A stretch of 64,000 nt of DNA. Source: PoT sp049331405 (GTDB taxonomy: Bacteria; Planctomycetota; Planctomycetia; Isosphaerales; Isosphaeraceae). The translations under genes and the position numbers were made by a program. Where the stretch lies: the NCBI RefSeq assembly GCF_049331405.1, contig NZ_CP186274.1, positions 4,340,001-4,404,000 of the forward strand. The letters run 5' to 3'. Shown piece after piece: positions 44,148 through 52,749 of the stretch. Each line of letters starts with the position of its first letter. Position 1 is the first letter of the stretch. The notes beneath the pieces are model-generated. The model was not told where the DNA came from. It saw nothing but the letters and a program-made list of their open reading frames with translations, and ran no database searches.

Positions 44148-45986
44148 CTAACGCGAATCGACCACATGCTTAGGGGCGAGAATCGAGATGGGGATTGCGT
44201 CGATCCGCCTGACGATCGGCCGGTTCGGCGGTACGACATGTTCCCCTCCTACCTCCAAGTTCAAGATCCCCCTGCGTCGAATCGTCGTTCCGTCGCTGAG
44301 TCGGCTCGAGCCCTCGACCCGCAACCAGCCGATGTCCGGCCGGGCTCTCGGATCGACCCGAAGCATCAACTTCGCTCGATTCGGCACGGATGCCTTCGAT
44401 TTCTCGACCGAACTCCCCCGACCTGTCCGACCGGGCCGAATCGTGATCGCCTCCGCCACGACTCCCGACGGAAGCCCCTTGACCTCGAGCCTCACGGGAC
44501 CGAGTCGCCCCTCGGTCCGCACGACCACGTCCAAGGAATAGCTCTCCGAAGGGCGAACGTTGATCGCCTCAGTCGGTCGTGCCTGATTGACTCGTTCGGC
44601 CGGTTGTAACTCGACCGAGAAGTCGCCCCGAGGCTCACCCGCGTCGAGCCGGTATCCGTATTCGGGGCCCCCCTCGCCATAGCGGTCGCGCACCTCGATC
44701 AAGACGTCTCCATCCTCGATCGCTTCAAAATCCAGGAGGCTATCGGCCCTCGGCGGTTCTCCCCCCCTCGGCGAATCCAGTTCGCCGGGCGGGAGGTCGT
44801 CATTCTCCGCCAGCACTCTACCTTGCTCATCTTTGAGGGTTAGCACCGAGTCGAGCCACGATCCGAGACCTTCGGCCGTGACGCGGATCCGAACCCGTTC
44901 TCCTCGCTTCAACGCAAGGAGATACGAGTCGACCTCCTCAGCACGCATGATTCGTCCATTCAACGTCGAGCCGATCTGAAGGCGACGATCCGTACCTTCG
45001 TTGACTTCCGGAGCATCGCCGATGACGATCCGCTGGGGAAAATGAAGGAAATCGCGGGATGCTCTGATCGGTTCGGGCGAGAAAATCTCGCCTTCATCCC
45101 TGGGAATCAAGATGTGCGCAACGACTGGGCGCTCCAGGATCCCGCCGGAGAGCGTCAGATCCAGTGGTTTCCCGCGTTGACCACCGAGGGGGAAGACTGC
45201 CGTTGCGAACGGACGGCGACTGACTCTGAGGAGGTAGCTCGCCCAGGGGCCGCCTCGATAGAGGAGGTCGCGGACCTGAACCACGTAGTTCCCATCGGCC
45301 GGGAGTGTGAAGACTCGCCGACAATCCCCGTCACAACCTCGAGTTTCGGCCCCCTGGTCGAGGGAGTTCCTCGTTTCCGTGAAAATGGTCAACATCGGCG
45401 AAATCGGGATTCCGAGTCGACGCGATTCGACCTCGAAAATCAGCCGATCTCCTGCCTTTCCATTCCACGTGTAGTGATCGAGATCTCCTTGCGTCAAGGT
45501 CCCTGCAACCGTCGTTTCGACTTCGATCGGAGTCGCCCCCTTCAGGTCGTCGTTGGGCTCGCGCTCGAGACCGACGGGCAGTTCGTCGCACGAGATCCTT
45601 AAGGCGTTGGACCAGCCTGATTTCCCTTCCGCCCGGAGCTCGCGATACCCAGGGGCGACTTGTGGGTTTATCCAAAGGGTGAGGATGCGCGCACCGTCGG
45701 GTCGAGCGTGATCTCCTCGGATTTCCGCCCCATCGCCGGAGAGGTGGAAGGTCCCTAGCTGGTCGAGGTGGTCTCCGATGACGACGACCTCCGTTTCCCT
45801 GCCTACGACGACCGCGGGGGGAAAGGCCCGGCCGAGCCAGGGGGATTCCACCTCGACAGCCCCCTGCCCCGAGGCAAACGCGGCACACCCTAGCCCGAGC
45901 GATAGAATGATCCAGAGATTAGCGATCATCCCGTGAGATCGCGGGCCGATTTGCCTCCTTCCAGACCATGTGGGATTCTTCGGCAT
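44148..45986 (-). CDS. Secreted PPC-domain (pre-peptidase C-terminal) protein
   Basis: A 612-residue secreted protein of beta-sandwich domains. A signal sequence follows a short basic start (MIANLWIILSLGLGCAAFASG). The PPC domain signature EREPNDDLKGATPIEV then LTQGDLDHYTWNGKAGDRLIFEVESRRLG appears about residue 140-200, and a second PPC-like domain at about 340-440 (NGRIMRAEEVDSYLLALKRGERVRIRVTAE). PPC domains are usually attached to secreted peptidases, but no peptidase domain is present here. The ATG at 45986 is used; an internal ATG at 45929 is a possible start. It sits between the two Gly-Met-type paralogue genes. Confidence 0.75.
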   Translation of the reverse strand: MPKNPTWSGRRQIGPRSHGMIANLWIILSLGLGCAAFASGQGAVEVESPWLGRAFPPAVVVGRETEVVVIGDHLDQLGTFHLSGDGAEIRGDHARPDGARILTLWINPQVAPGYRELRAEGKSGWSNALRISCDELPVGLEREPNDDLKGATPIEVETTVAGTLTQGDLDHYTWNGKAGDRLIFEVESRRLGIPISPMLTIFTETRNSLDQGAETRGCDGDCRRVFTLPADGNYVVQVRDLLYRGGPWASYLLRVSRRPFATAVFPLGGQRGKPLDLTLSGGILERPVVAHILIPRDEGEIFSPEPIRASRDFLHFPQRIVIGDAPEVNEGTDRRLQIGSTLNGRIMRAEEVDSYLLALKRGERVRIRVTAEGLGSWLDSVLTLKDEQGRVLAENDDLPPGELDSPRGGEPPRADSLLDFEAIEDGDVLIEVRDRYGEGGPEYGYRLDAGEPRGDFSVELQPAERVNQARPTEAINVRPSESYSLDVVVRTEGRLGPVRLEVKGLPSGVVAEAITIRPGRTGRGSSVEKSKASVPNRAKLMLRVDPRARPDIGWLRVEGSSRLSDGTTIRRRGILNLEVGGEHVVPPNRPIVRRIDAIPISILAPKHVVDSR

Positions 45987-46528
45987 GATATAATCCCAAG
46001 GGATCCTTCACTGACGCCTGCGGAACCGTGCAACCCATTCCCGCACAATGGGCCGAGGTAGGCCATCCCATCCGATAAAGTCGCGGAAAGATGGCCCTAC
46101 GGTCGGGGTCGCGCCTGACATGGTCTCGTGCTCTAGGCCCCCATCATACGTGGAAATCCTTGCTGGAGGATCCGTCCCCGCGGCGCAGAAGTCAGGGCGA
46201 TCCGACGGCCTCTGAAAAATCCTGCCGTTTCGAGCAAGATTGATCGAATGACGCGATGGGTTCCATCGTCGTTTATCTAGAAAGTCGCAAGCAGGTTCGT
46301 CGTCCGGGTCACGAGTCGGCTCTCTTGCCCTCGATTTGGTCGAGATTTTTCCGATTTGGCAGTGGTGGTGTGACAAAGTCCCCCCGACTTTTTGGCAATT
46401 GTCGCCAATGTCAACAGATGCCCTGCGCAGCGTTCACGCTTTGCAATACTCTCCGTCGCTTGTTCTCGAGCCACCCTCCAGGCTACTGTGGTGAGCCTCG
46501 CCGAATGGTCTCAGAAAGGGGGTTCCTT
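45987..46528. other. Divergent intergenic region
   Basis: 542 bases between the PPC gene and the Gly-Met repeat gene, with no supported ORF. AGAAAGGGGG at 46513-46522 provides the ribosome-binding site for the latter. Confidence 0.4.
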
Positions 46529-48220
46529 ATGTCTGCGTTCGTTCGCATGCTGAGTTCGTCGACTTGCGTCGCGACCATATTGATCGCCGTTCATGCGGGA
46601 AATCAGGCCAGGGCCGAAACTCCCGCGAAAGCCGGACAGCCGAAGGATACCAGGGCTGCCGCGGAGAAGACGACCAAGGACGTTGCAACCGACTCCGACA
46701 TCCCCACGATCAGCGTAATCGAAGGTCTCAAGACCCGGCAGCTCGCCGTCGAAGCCGAAGGCACCGGCGACGGCCGCATCACGCTCTCGGTCACGAACCG
46801 CACCAGCAAGCGTCTCCGCGTCGTCCTTCCCCCGGGCCTCGTCGCTGCTGGTGCCACCGGTCAGTTCGGTGGCATGGGCGGCATGGGTGGCATGGGTGGC
46901 ATGGGCGGTGGCATGGGTGGTATGGGCGGTGGTATGGGTGGCATGGGCGGTGGCATGGGTGGTATGGGCGGCGGCATGGGCGGTATGGGCGGCGGTATGG
47001 GTGGTATGGGCGGCGGTATGGGCGGTGGTGGTATGCAGGGTGGCGGGACCATGCCCGCCTCCATGGGCATGATGATGCTCGGCCGCCTCATCATGAACCT
47101 TGTGGGTGACCGCGATAGCTGGGATCAATCCTCCCTCATGCAGGGCATGATGGGCATGGGCGGTGGCATGGGCGGTATGGGCGGCATGGGCGGTGGCATG
47201 GGCGGTATGGGCGGCATGGGCGGTGGCATGGGCGGTGGTTTCCGCTCGGTTTCCCCCACGAGCCTGCCGACCACAACCCTCAAGGCCAAGCAGACCCGTC
47301 ACCTCCCCACGAACGTCGCAAGCCTGAATGGTCCGAACGCCGAAGACAAGGTTTCGATGCCCGCCAAGGGCGAGAAGCTGCGTGTTGGCGACATCGCCCA
47401 GATCACGAAGGATGAGCGGACTCAGACCGCTCTTCGTCGCCTCGCCGCTGACAAGGCGCCCCAGGCGATCACCCAGCTCGTCCTCTGGAACGTCGCCTCG
47501 GGCATGGACTGGGCGGAAATCACCCGCCTCTCCCAGGCCTGGGCGAACGGTCATGAGATGGCCCTGGCCCAGCAGTTCGTCAAGCAACTCGATGAGGCGG
47601 AGTCGGCCAAAGTCGCCGGCGAGACGGGCATCCTCTACTGGGACGTCGCCGCGAAGGGCGCTTCTGATGAGGCCCTCGTCGCCGAGGTTCGCAAGGTCCT
47701 GGAGAAGAACGGCATGATCGGCCTGACCCTCAAGCAGGGCATCCCCGCCCAGCCCGAAGGCCCCGCCGTCGCCCTCCGGATCGAGTTCACCGACCGCAAG
47801 GTCGACGTGAAGGTCTCCACGACCGACGCCGAAGGCAAGGCCTGGGTCGAAACCGGCGCCTTCCCGCTCAAGCGTTCCGCCGAAGCGAAGGCCGTGAAGG
47901 TTGCCGAGGCCAAGAGCGTCGTCGACTCCGTCGCGGCCGGCCTGGTCGCCCAGCTCGTCCAGGTTGAACTCGCCAAGGGCCCGAAGGTCAACGGCAAGCT
48001 GACCTACCGCCTCAAGATTGAGAACTCCTCGCCGCTGGTCCTCAACGGCCTGGCCCTGATCGGCCCCGAAGGCTCGGACAAGGAGACCCCGAAGGAATTT
48101 GGTGGCCTCTGCATCCCTCCCCACCGCGCCTGGTCGCTCCCCGCGACCGCCGACACGGTGAAGACCCTTCACCTGAAGGAAGGCGTCCGCGTCACGGCCG
48201 CCGACCTGAGCGGTCTTTGA
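46529..48220 (+). CDS. Secreted protein with Gly-Met repeats
   Basis: A 563-residue exported protein of unknown function, paralogous to 42447-43790. The signal peptide is at 1-28 (SSSTCVATILIAVHAGNQARA). Residues about 60-110 hold the shared segment with TSKRLRVVLPPGLVAAGATGQ. Residues about 114-170 and 209-236 are Gly-Gly-Met repeats (MGGMGGMGGGMGG), probably flexible and possibly surface or metal-linked. The C-terminal region contains a VLNGLALIGPEGSDKETPKEF stretch. ATG 46529 is preceded by AGAAAGGGGG. Methionine-rich repeats may bind copper or resist oxidation, but that is speculation. Confidence 0.8.
   Translation: MSAFVRMLSSSTCVATILIAVHAGNQARAETPAKAGQPKDTRAAAEKTTKDVATDSDIPTISVIEGLKTRQLAVEAEGTGDGRITLSVTNRTSKRLRVVLPPGLVAAGATGQFGGMGGMGGMGGMGGGMGGMGGGMGGMGGGMGGMGGGMGGMGGGMGGMGGGMGGGGMQGGGTMPASMGMMMLGRLIMNLVGDRDSWDQSSLMQGMMGMGGGMGGMGGMGGGMGGMGGMGGGMGGGFRSVSPTSLPTTTLKAKQTRHLPTNVASLNGPNAEDKVSMPAKGEKLRVGDIAQITKDERTQTALRRLAADKAPQAITQLVLWNVASGMDWAEITRLSQAWANGHEMALAQQFVKQLDEAESAKVAGETGILYWDVAAKGASDEALVAEVRKVLEKNGMIGLTLKQGIPAQPEGPAVALRIEFTDRKVDVKVSTTDAEGKAWVETGAFPLKRSAEAKAVKVAEAKSVVDSVAAGLVAQLVQVELAKGPKVNGKLTYRLKIENSSPLVLNGLALIGPEGSDKETPKEFGGLCIPPHRAWSLPATADTVKTLHLKEGVRVTAADLSGL
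46868..47037 (+). repeat. Gly-Gly-Met coding repeat, first block
   Basis: About 170 bases of GGYGGYATG-type codons, in tracts such as GGCATGGGCGGT repeated with small changes, coding Gly-Gly-Met and Gly-Gly-Gly-Met units. Confidence 0.9.
47153..47239 (+). repeat. Gly-Gly-Met coding repeat, second block
   Basis: A second, shorter run of the same type about 115 bases after the first, separated by a non-repeat MNLVGDRDSWDQSSL segment. Confidence 0.85.
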
Positions 48221-48266
48221 TCGGAAAGCTGGCGGCTTGCGAATCAGCCTGAAGTGAAGAACCCCG

Positions 48267-48301
48267 AGGCCCGGTTTCGGCTCCTGCTCGAAACCGGGCC
48301 T
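48267..48301 (+). terminator. Terminator after the Gly-Met repeat gene
   Basis: AGGCCCGGTTTCG (48267-48279) pairs with CGAAACCGGGCCT (48289-48301) over 13 bases with a 9-base loop, then TCTTCCTTT, a U-rich run. It also faces the convergent acyl-CoA synthetase gene. Confidence 0.75.
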
Positions 48302-48320
48302 TCTTCCTTTGGTTAGGGGC

Positions 48321-50000
48321 TCAGGCCGTCGGGATTGCGTCCGATTCCCCGAGCGAGTGCCGTTCGATCCCCTCCGACCGCAGGACGTGCTTGCGGATCT
48401 TGCCGGTCACCGTCTTCGGCAAATGCTCGACGAGGTGGATGTACTGCGGCACCTTGAAGTGGGCGATCTGCCCCCGGCAGAAGTCGCGCAATCGTTTCTC
48501 GGTTAGCATCGAGCCCGGACGCGGGACGACCCAGGCCGAGACGACCTCGCCGTACTTGGCGTCGGGCAAGCCGAGAACCGCCACTTCGGAGACGTCGGGA
48601 TGATGGTGGAAGAACTCCTCCACCTCCGGCGGATAGATGTTCTCGCCACCACGGATGATCAGTTCTTTGGACCGACCCACGATCCGATAGTTCCCGTCCT
48701 CCCGACAACGGGCCAGGTCTCCCGTGGCGAGCCATCCCTCTCCATCTAATACGCGGGCGGTCGCCTCAGGGGCGTTGTAATACCCGACCATCACGTCGTG
48801 CCCCCTCACGCAGAGCTCGCCGGCCTCGCCCGGCGCGACCGCTTCGCGCGTCAGGGGATGGACGATACGCACTTCGAGCCCTGGCAGCGGCTTGCCGACG
48901 GTCCCCACGCGGACCTCGATCGAGTCGTCGACCGAGGTCTGCGTGATGATCGGCGAGGCCTCCGTCTGCCCGTAGCCGATCGTGATCTGGCTCGCCCCCA
49001 GGACCGAAATGACAGACTCCATCAAGGGGAGCGGACAGGGGCTCCCCGCCATGATACCGGTGCGGAGACTCGAGAGATCGCGCTTCGGCCTGTCCGGGTG
49101 GTCGAGTTCGGCCACGAACATCGTGGGGACGCCGTAAATCGACGTACATCGCTCCCCCTCGATCGCGGCGAGCGTGGCGCCCGGATCGAAGCTCGGAGCC
49201 GGCACCACGATCGCCGACCTGTAGACTGAACAGACGAGGGTCCCCAGCACGCAACCGAAGCAGTGATAGAACGGGACGGGGACGCAGACGCGATCCTCGG
49301 GCCCATAACGCAGCCGGAGCCCCACGTAGTACGCATTCATCAGGACATTCCGGTGCGTCAGCATGGCCCCCTTGGGCAGCCCGGTCGTCCCCGAGGTGAA
49401 CTGGATGTTGTAGACGTCGCCGGGTCGGATCGCCGACTCCCGTCTGACGAGCGCCTCATCGACACTCCCCTGCTCCAAATCCCGCCAAGAAATCCAGCCC
49501 CCGCCGGGATGGTCGCCGATGGCCACGAGCCGACGCAGCCTCGGCAATTTGGACGAGACCGAGTCGACCGAATCGCGAGCCAACTCCGGGCAAAGAGTCT
49601 CGACCATCTGCACGAAGTCCGAGCCCTTGAAAGGCGCCCCGACGATCAGCGTGCCGACATCCGCCGCGAACAATGCCTGCTCGAGTTCGTGGAGCCGATA
49701 AGCCGGGTTGACGTTCACCAGGACCGCCCCGATCCTGGCGACGGCGAACTGCGTCACGACCCACTCGGGGGCATTCATCGACCAGATGCCCACGTGCTCG
49801 CCTGGCGCGACGCCCCGCTCGATCAGCCTGGACGCCACGACGTCGACCCTGCGGTCGAGCTCTCGCCAGGACCAGCGTACCCCCAACGTCGGGAAGATGA
49901 GGCCATCGTGGTCGTGAAACCTCGCGGCCGTCTCGCGCAATACCCGGCCAACCGAGAACGCCTCAACCCAGGGGATGTCGAGACCGGCAGGTTCGGACAT
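48321..50000 (-). CDS. Acyl-CoA synthetase (AMP-binding)
   Basis: A 559-residue ligase that activates a carboxylic acid to its CoA thioester via an acyl-adenylate. Diagnostic motifs are the P-loop FTSGTTGLPKGAML, then GYGQTEASPI, the ELCVRGHDVMVGYY segment, the hinge WLATGDLARCREDGNYRIVGRSKELIIRGGENIYPPEVE, and the catalytic lysine region LPKTVTGKIRK near the end. All key residues are present. ATG 50000 is preferred, with AGGAGATCTCC upstream. It is the last gene of the minus-strand catabolic block, separated by about 140 bases from enoyl-CoA hydratase. It presumably loads the acid substrate of that pathway. Confidence 0.92.
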   Translation of the reverse strand: MSEPAGLDIPWVEAFSVGRVLRETAARFHDHDGLIFPTLGVRWSWRELDRRVDVVASRLIERGVAPGEHVGIWSMNAPEWVVTQFAVARIGAVLVNVNPAYRLHELEQALFAADVGTLIVGAPFKGSDFVQMVETLCPELARDSVDSVSSKLPRLRRLVAIGDHPGGGWISWRDLEQGSVDEALVRRESAIRPGDVYNIQFTSGTTGLPKGAMLTHRNVLMNAYYVGLRLRYGPEDRVCVPVPFYHCFGCVLGTLVCSVYRSAIVVPAPSFDPGATLAAIEGERCTSIYGVPTMFVAELDHPDRPKRDLSSLRTGIMAGSPCPLPLMESVISVLGASQITIGYGQTEASPIITQTSVDDSIEVRVGTVGKPLPGLEVRIVHPLTREAVAPGEAGELCVRGHDVMVGYYNAPEATARVLDGEGWLATGDLARCREDGNYRIVGRSKELIIRGGENIYPPEVEEFFHHHPDVSEVAVLGLPDAKYGEVVSAWVVPRPGSMLTEKRLRDFCRGQIAHFKVPQYIHLVEHLPKTVTGKIRKHVLRSEGIERHSLGESDAIPTA

Positions 50001-50140
50001 GGAGATCTCCTGAGAGTTGACAATCCCCGAAGGCAGAGCCGTCCCAGTTCTCCGAACGACATACCAACACAGCGTTGAATGCAAAATCCATGAAGGTTGC
50101 AAATTCAACTTATCTCGATTTTCCCCATTTATGAATCCTC

Positions 50141-50941
50141 CTACTCATTCATCGAAGTTCCGGTTTCCCAATCGGGTGGTCGTCTTTCGAGGAAAGCTCG
50201 CATCCCTTCCTCGGCCTCGCTCGAGACCCGTACGGCCGCGGTGATGGCGGCGGCTCCGCGCAGATCCTTCGGCCGGCCGCTCGCCTCGTCGATGAGCCGC
50301 TTGGTGCTCTCGACGGCGATCGGAGCCGAGGCGACCAGCGATTTTCCCAGGGCGATTGCCCTCGCCAGCAGCTCCTCCTCCGGGACGACCTGATTGATCA
50401 GCCCCCAGGACTCGGCGACCTCGGCCGCGATCGGGTTCCCTCCGATCAACAGCGATCGTGCCCGGCGTTCGCCGATCTGACGTATCAGGTCGTGCATGAC
50501 GATGGCCGCGACGAGGCCGCGACGGACTTCCGGATAGCCCAGCCTCGCCCCTTCAGCCATCAGTACGAAGTCGCAGGCCACGGCGAGGCCTGCGCCGCCG
50601 GCGAACGCGTCGCCGTTGAGCGCGGCGATCGTCGGCTTGGGAAGTTGATGCACTTGTGCTATCAAGTCGGCAATCGCTTGCACGTCGGCGATGGCCTTGC
50701 GTTCGTCCTCCGAGGCATCCAGCGTCGCGACGGCATCCTTCAGGTCCATCCCCGAACAGAAGGCCGGCCCATCGCCCGTCAGCACGACGGACCTGATCGC
50801 CAAATCCGATCCGACGCGCGACAGCTCGTCGCTCAACTCCCCCATCAGCCCCTGGGAGAGCGCATTCCGCCGCTCCGGCCGATTCAGGGTCACGATCGCG
50901 ACCGGCCCTCGATCCTCCCGGCGAATCCAGCGACCACTCAT
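50141..50941 (-). CDS. Enoyl-CoA hydratase/isomerase family protein
   Basis: A 266-residue crotonase-fold enzyme that hydrates an unsaturated acyl-CoA. It shows the family pattern: NRPERRNALSQGLMGEL at the start, the oxyanion region FCSGMDLKDAVATL, and GDAFAGGAGLAVACDFVLMAEGARLGYPEVRRGLVAAI, where the Glu of PEV is a likely catalytic acid. The gene overlaps the upstream AtuA-like C-terminal partner by 4 bases (ATGA), showing tight translational coupling. ATG at 50941. In Liu/Atu pathways this enzyme hydrates the carboxylated enoyl-CoA (methyl- or isohexenylglutaconyl-CoA), the likely role here. Confidence 0.9.
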   Translation of the reverse strand: MSGRWIRREDRGPVAIVTLNRPERRNALSQGLMGELSDELSRVGSDLAIRSVVLTGDGPAFCSGMDLKDAVATLDASEDERKAIADVQAIADLIAQVHQLPKPTIAALNGDAFAGGAGLAVACDFVLMAEGARLGYPEVRRGLVAAIVMHDLIRQIGERRARSLLIGGNPIAAEVAESWGLINQVVPEEELLARAIALGKSLVASAPIAVESTKRLIDEASGRPKDLRGAAAITAAVRVSSEAEEGMRAFLERRPPDWETGTSMNE

Positions 50942-51306
50942 GTCGACTCCTTGATTTCTTCGGGTCGCGGCAGCTTCAGCTCCAGGAGCGCCACGCCGAG
51001 CGCCTTGCCTTGCGTGTCGAGCCGGAGCGAGCGGCTGGCCCCGCCCGCCAGGGCTGACTCGATGACGAAGTTCAGGGCGTGGATATTGGGCAGCTCGTAT
51101 CTCCGGACCTGGCCGATCGCCAGCGGTTGCAGATAGGCGGCCACCCTGGCTTCCGTGAGTTCCCTCAAGAGCCATGCATAAATTGAATCATCATTCGCGA
51201 CAATTCCGATGTTTGCCCGGTTCCCCTTGTCGCCGCTCCGGGCGTGGACGAAGTCGCCGAGCCGGACGATGCCATGTTCGGGGCGGATTTTGTCGGCCAT
51301 TCTCAT
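50938..51306 (-). CDS. AtuA-like C-terminal-domain protein, separate gene
   Basis: A 122-residue protein like the C-terminal domain of acyclic terpene utilisation protein AtuA, which in some species is a part of a longer protein. It begins RMADKIRPEHGIVRLGDFVHARSGDKGNRANIGIV and has the ELPNIHALNFVIESALAGGASRSLRLDTQGKALGVALLEL segment of that domain. The start at ATG 51306 overlaps the DUF1446 stop by 4 bases (ATGA). Its own stop overlaps the enoyl-CoA hydratase start in the same way. This arrangement suggests the two AtuA parts act as a complex. Biochemical function is unproven. Confidence 0.85.
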   Translation of the reverse strand: MRMADKIRPEHGIVRLGDFVHARSGDKGNRANIGIVANDDSIYAWLLRELTEARVAAYLQPLAIGQVRRYELPNIHALNFVIESALAGGASRSLRLDTQGKALGVALLELKLPRPEEIKEST

Positions 51307-52688
51307 GCCCCCCTCAGCCATTCCGAGGCCGCCCGGACTTCGCACGTCGAAGTCACCAGGCTCCTGGGCACGAGCGCCGGCCAGTAGCCGAAGGCAGGCC
51401 GGGGTGATGGCCGACCACTCGCATAGCCGGCGATCCCCGGAGGCCCCGACGTCACGAGCGGGGCGAATTCACGACAGAACCGATCGACGGCGGCTCGCCT
51501 CGGGTCGCGAACGGAGACTCGGAGGACGACCTCGAGATTCTCGCGATTCCCCGGCAAAACTCCCGCCACCACGTCCCCTGCCCCGAGGCATTCGACCAGC
51601 GACGCTTCAAGTTCGATGCCAGCACGTCGGACCCGCTCCAGGATCATCTTGCCGGCGGCCCTCGCCTTGGCCTCGGCACTTCGCCCCGCCACGGCCAGCA
51701 AACCGCTCGCTGTCCAGCCGTCCCGATAAACCGCCGCGAGCTTGAGCGAATCGCCGGGCGCCCGCCCTGACGTCCCGCTGACCTCGACGCGATTCGGGCC
51801 GATACCATCCAGGCGAAGCGTCGTCAGGTCGACGTCCACGTCGGGAGTACGGTAACGCGAGGGATCGTCGATCTCATAAACGATCTGCTCGGCGACAGTC
51901 CCCTCGGAAACGAGCCCACCGGAGCCCTCGGCCTTCGTGATGATGCTGGAGCCGTCCTCGCGAACCTCGGCGATCGGGTAGCCAATCCCGGCGAGGTCTT
52001 CGAGCCGATCCCACTCGTGCCAGAGCCCCCCCGAGGCCTGGGCCCCGCATTCGATGATGTGCCCGGCCGCCGATGCGCCCGCGAGGCGATCCCAGTCGTC
52101 CCAGGCCCAGCCGAACTCGGCCATCGCCGGCCCCAAAGTCAGCGAGGCGTCGGCGACTCGTCCCGTCACCACGACGCGGGCATCGGACTTGAGGCAATCG
52201 GAGATGGGGCTCGCCCCTAGATAGACATTCGCGCTGACGAGCCGGGGGACGATCGGATCAATCGGTTCGCCGGTCTCCATGTGCGAGAGGGCAAGGCCCT
52301 GGGCCAACCAGGCGGGAATCGAGCCGAGCACGTCGTCGCCGGTCACGACCCCGAGTTTGGTTCCCCCCTGCCCTCGCGTTTTCAGGATCGACGCGCACGC
52401 CCGGACGCACGACCGGGGATTCAGGCCCCCGGCGTTCGTCACCAGGCGCAGCCCTGTTTGCTCGGAGAGGATCGGCGTCAAACGTTCGAGCAGGTCGGGA
52501 AAGTCGCCGACGTATCCCGCCTGCGGATCCTTCGAGCGGAGATGGCTGAGGATCGCGAGCGTCAGTTCGGCCAGATATTCCAGGGTCAGGACGTCGAGCC
52601 GGCCGTCGCGCGCGAGCAAGAACGGGGCGTCGAGGTTGTCCCCCCAGAAGCCCGCCCCGTTGCCCACTCGCAGGGAACGCTGGCTCAT
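51303..52688 (-). CDS. AtuA-like DUF1446 protein (acyclic terpene utilisation family)
   Basis: A 461-residue protein of the DUF1446/AtuA family, found in acyclic terpene and branched-chain degradation clusters. It starts VGNGAGFWGDNLDAPFLLARDGRLDVLTLEYLAELTLAIL and contains ERLTPILSEQTGLRLVTNAGGLNPRSCV and GRVADASLTLGPAMAEFGW, typical of the family. A glycine-rich AGDVVAGVLPGNREN segment follows. The catalytic role of AtuA is unknown in the family. ATG at 52688. It is downstream of the carboxyltransferase gene and overlaps the next gene by 4 bases. Confidence 0.88.
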   Translation of the reverse strand: MSQRSLRVGNGAGFWGDNLDAPFLLARDGRLDVLTLEYLAELTLAILSHLRSKDPQAGYVGDFPDLLERLTPILSEQTGLRLVTNAGGLNPRSCVRACASILKTRGQGGTKLGVVTGDDVLGSIPAWLAQGLALSHMETGEPIDPIVPRLVSANVYLGASPISDCLKSDARVVVTGRVADASLTLGPAMAEFGWAWDDWDRLAGASAAGHIIECGAQASGGLWHEWDRLEDLAGIGYPIAEVREDGSSIITKAEGSGGLVSEGTVAEQIVYEIDDPSRYRTPDVDVDLTTLRLDGIGPNRVEVSGTSGRAPGDSLKLAAVYRDGWTASGLLAVAGRSAEAKARAAGKMILERVRRAGIELEASLVECLGAGDVVAGVLPGNRENLEVVLRVSVRDPRRAAVDRFCREFAPLVTSGPPGIAGYASGRPSPRPAFGYWPALVPRSLVTSTCEVRAASEWLRGA

Positions 52689-52749
52689 ATTCCGATGTCC
52701 CCCTGATTCGTTGCCCCTACTTATCGCAATCGCCCGTTATGTTCCACCT

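Noticed and set aside
46008..46376. 122-codon minus-strand frame upstream of the PPC gene
   Set aside because: Arg/Pro-rich, without a ribosome-binding site or domain. Considered noise, although a short real peptide near 46128 cannot be excluded.
46529..48220. Gly-Met repeat as a possible low-complexity sequencing artefact
   Set aside because: Reading frame is kept across both blocks, and the flanks match the paralogue at 42447-43790.
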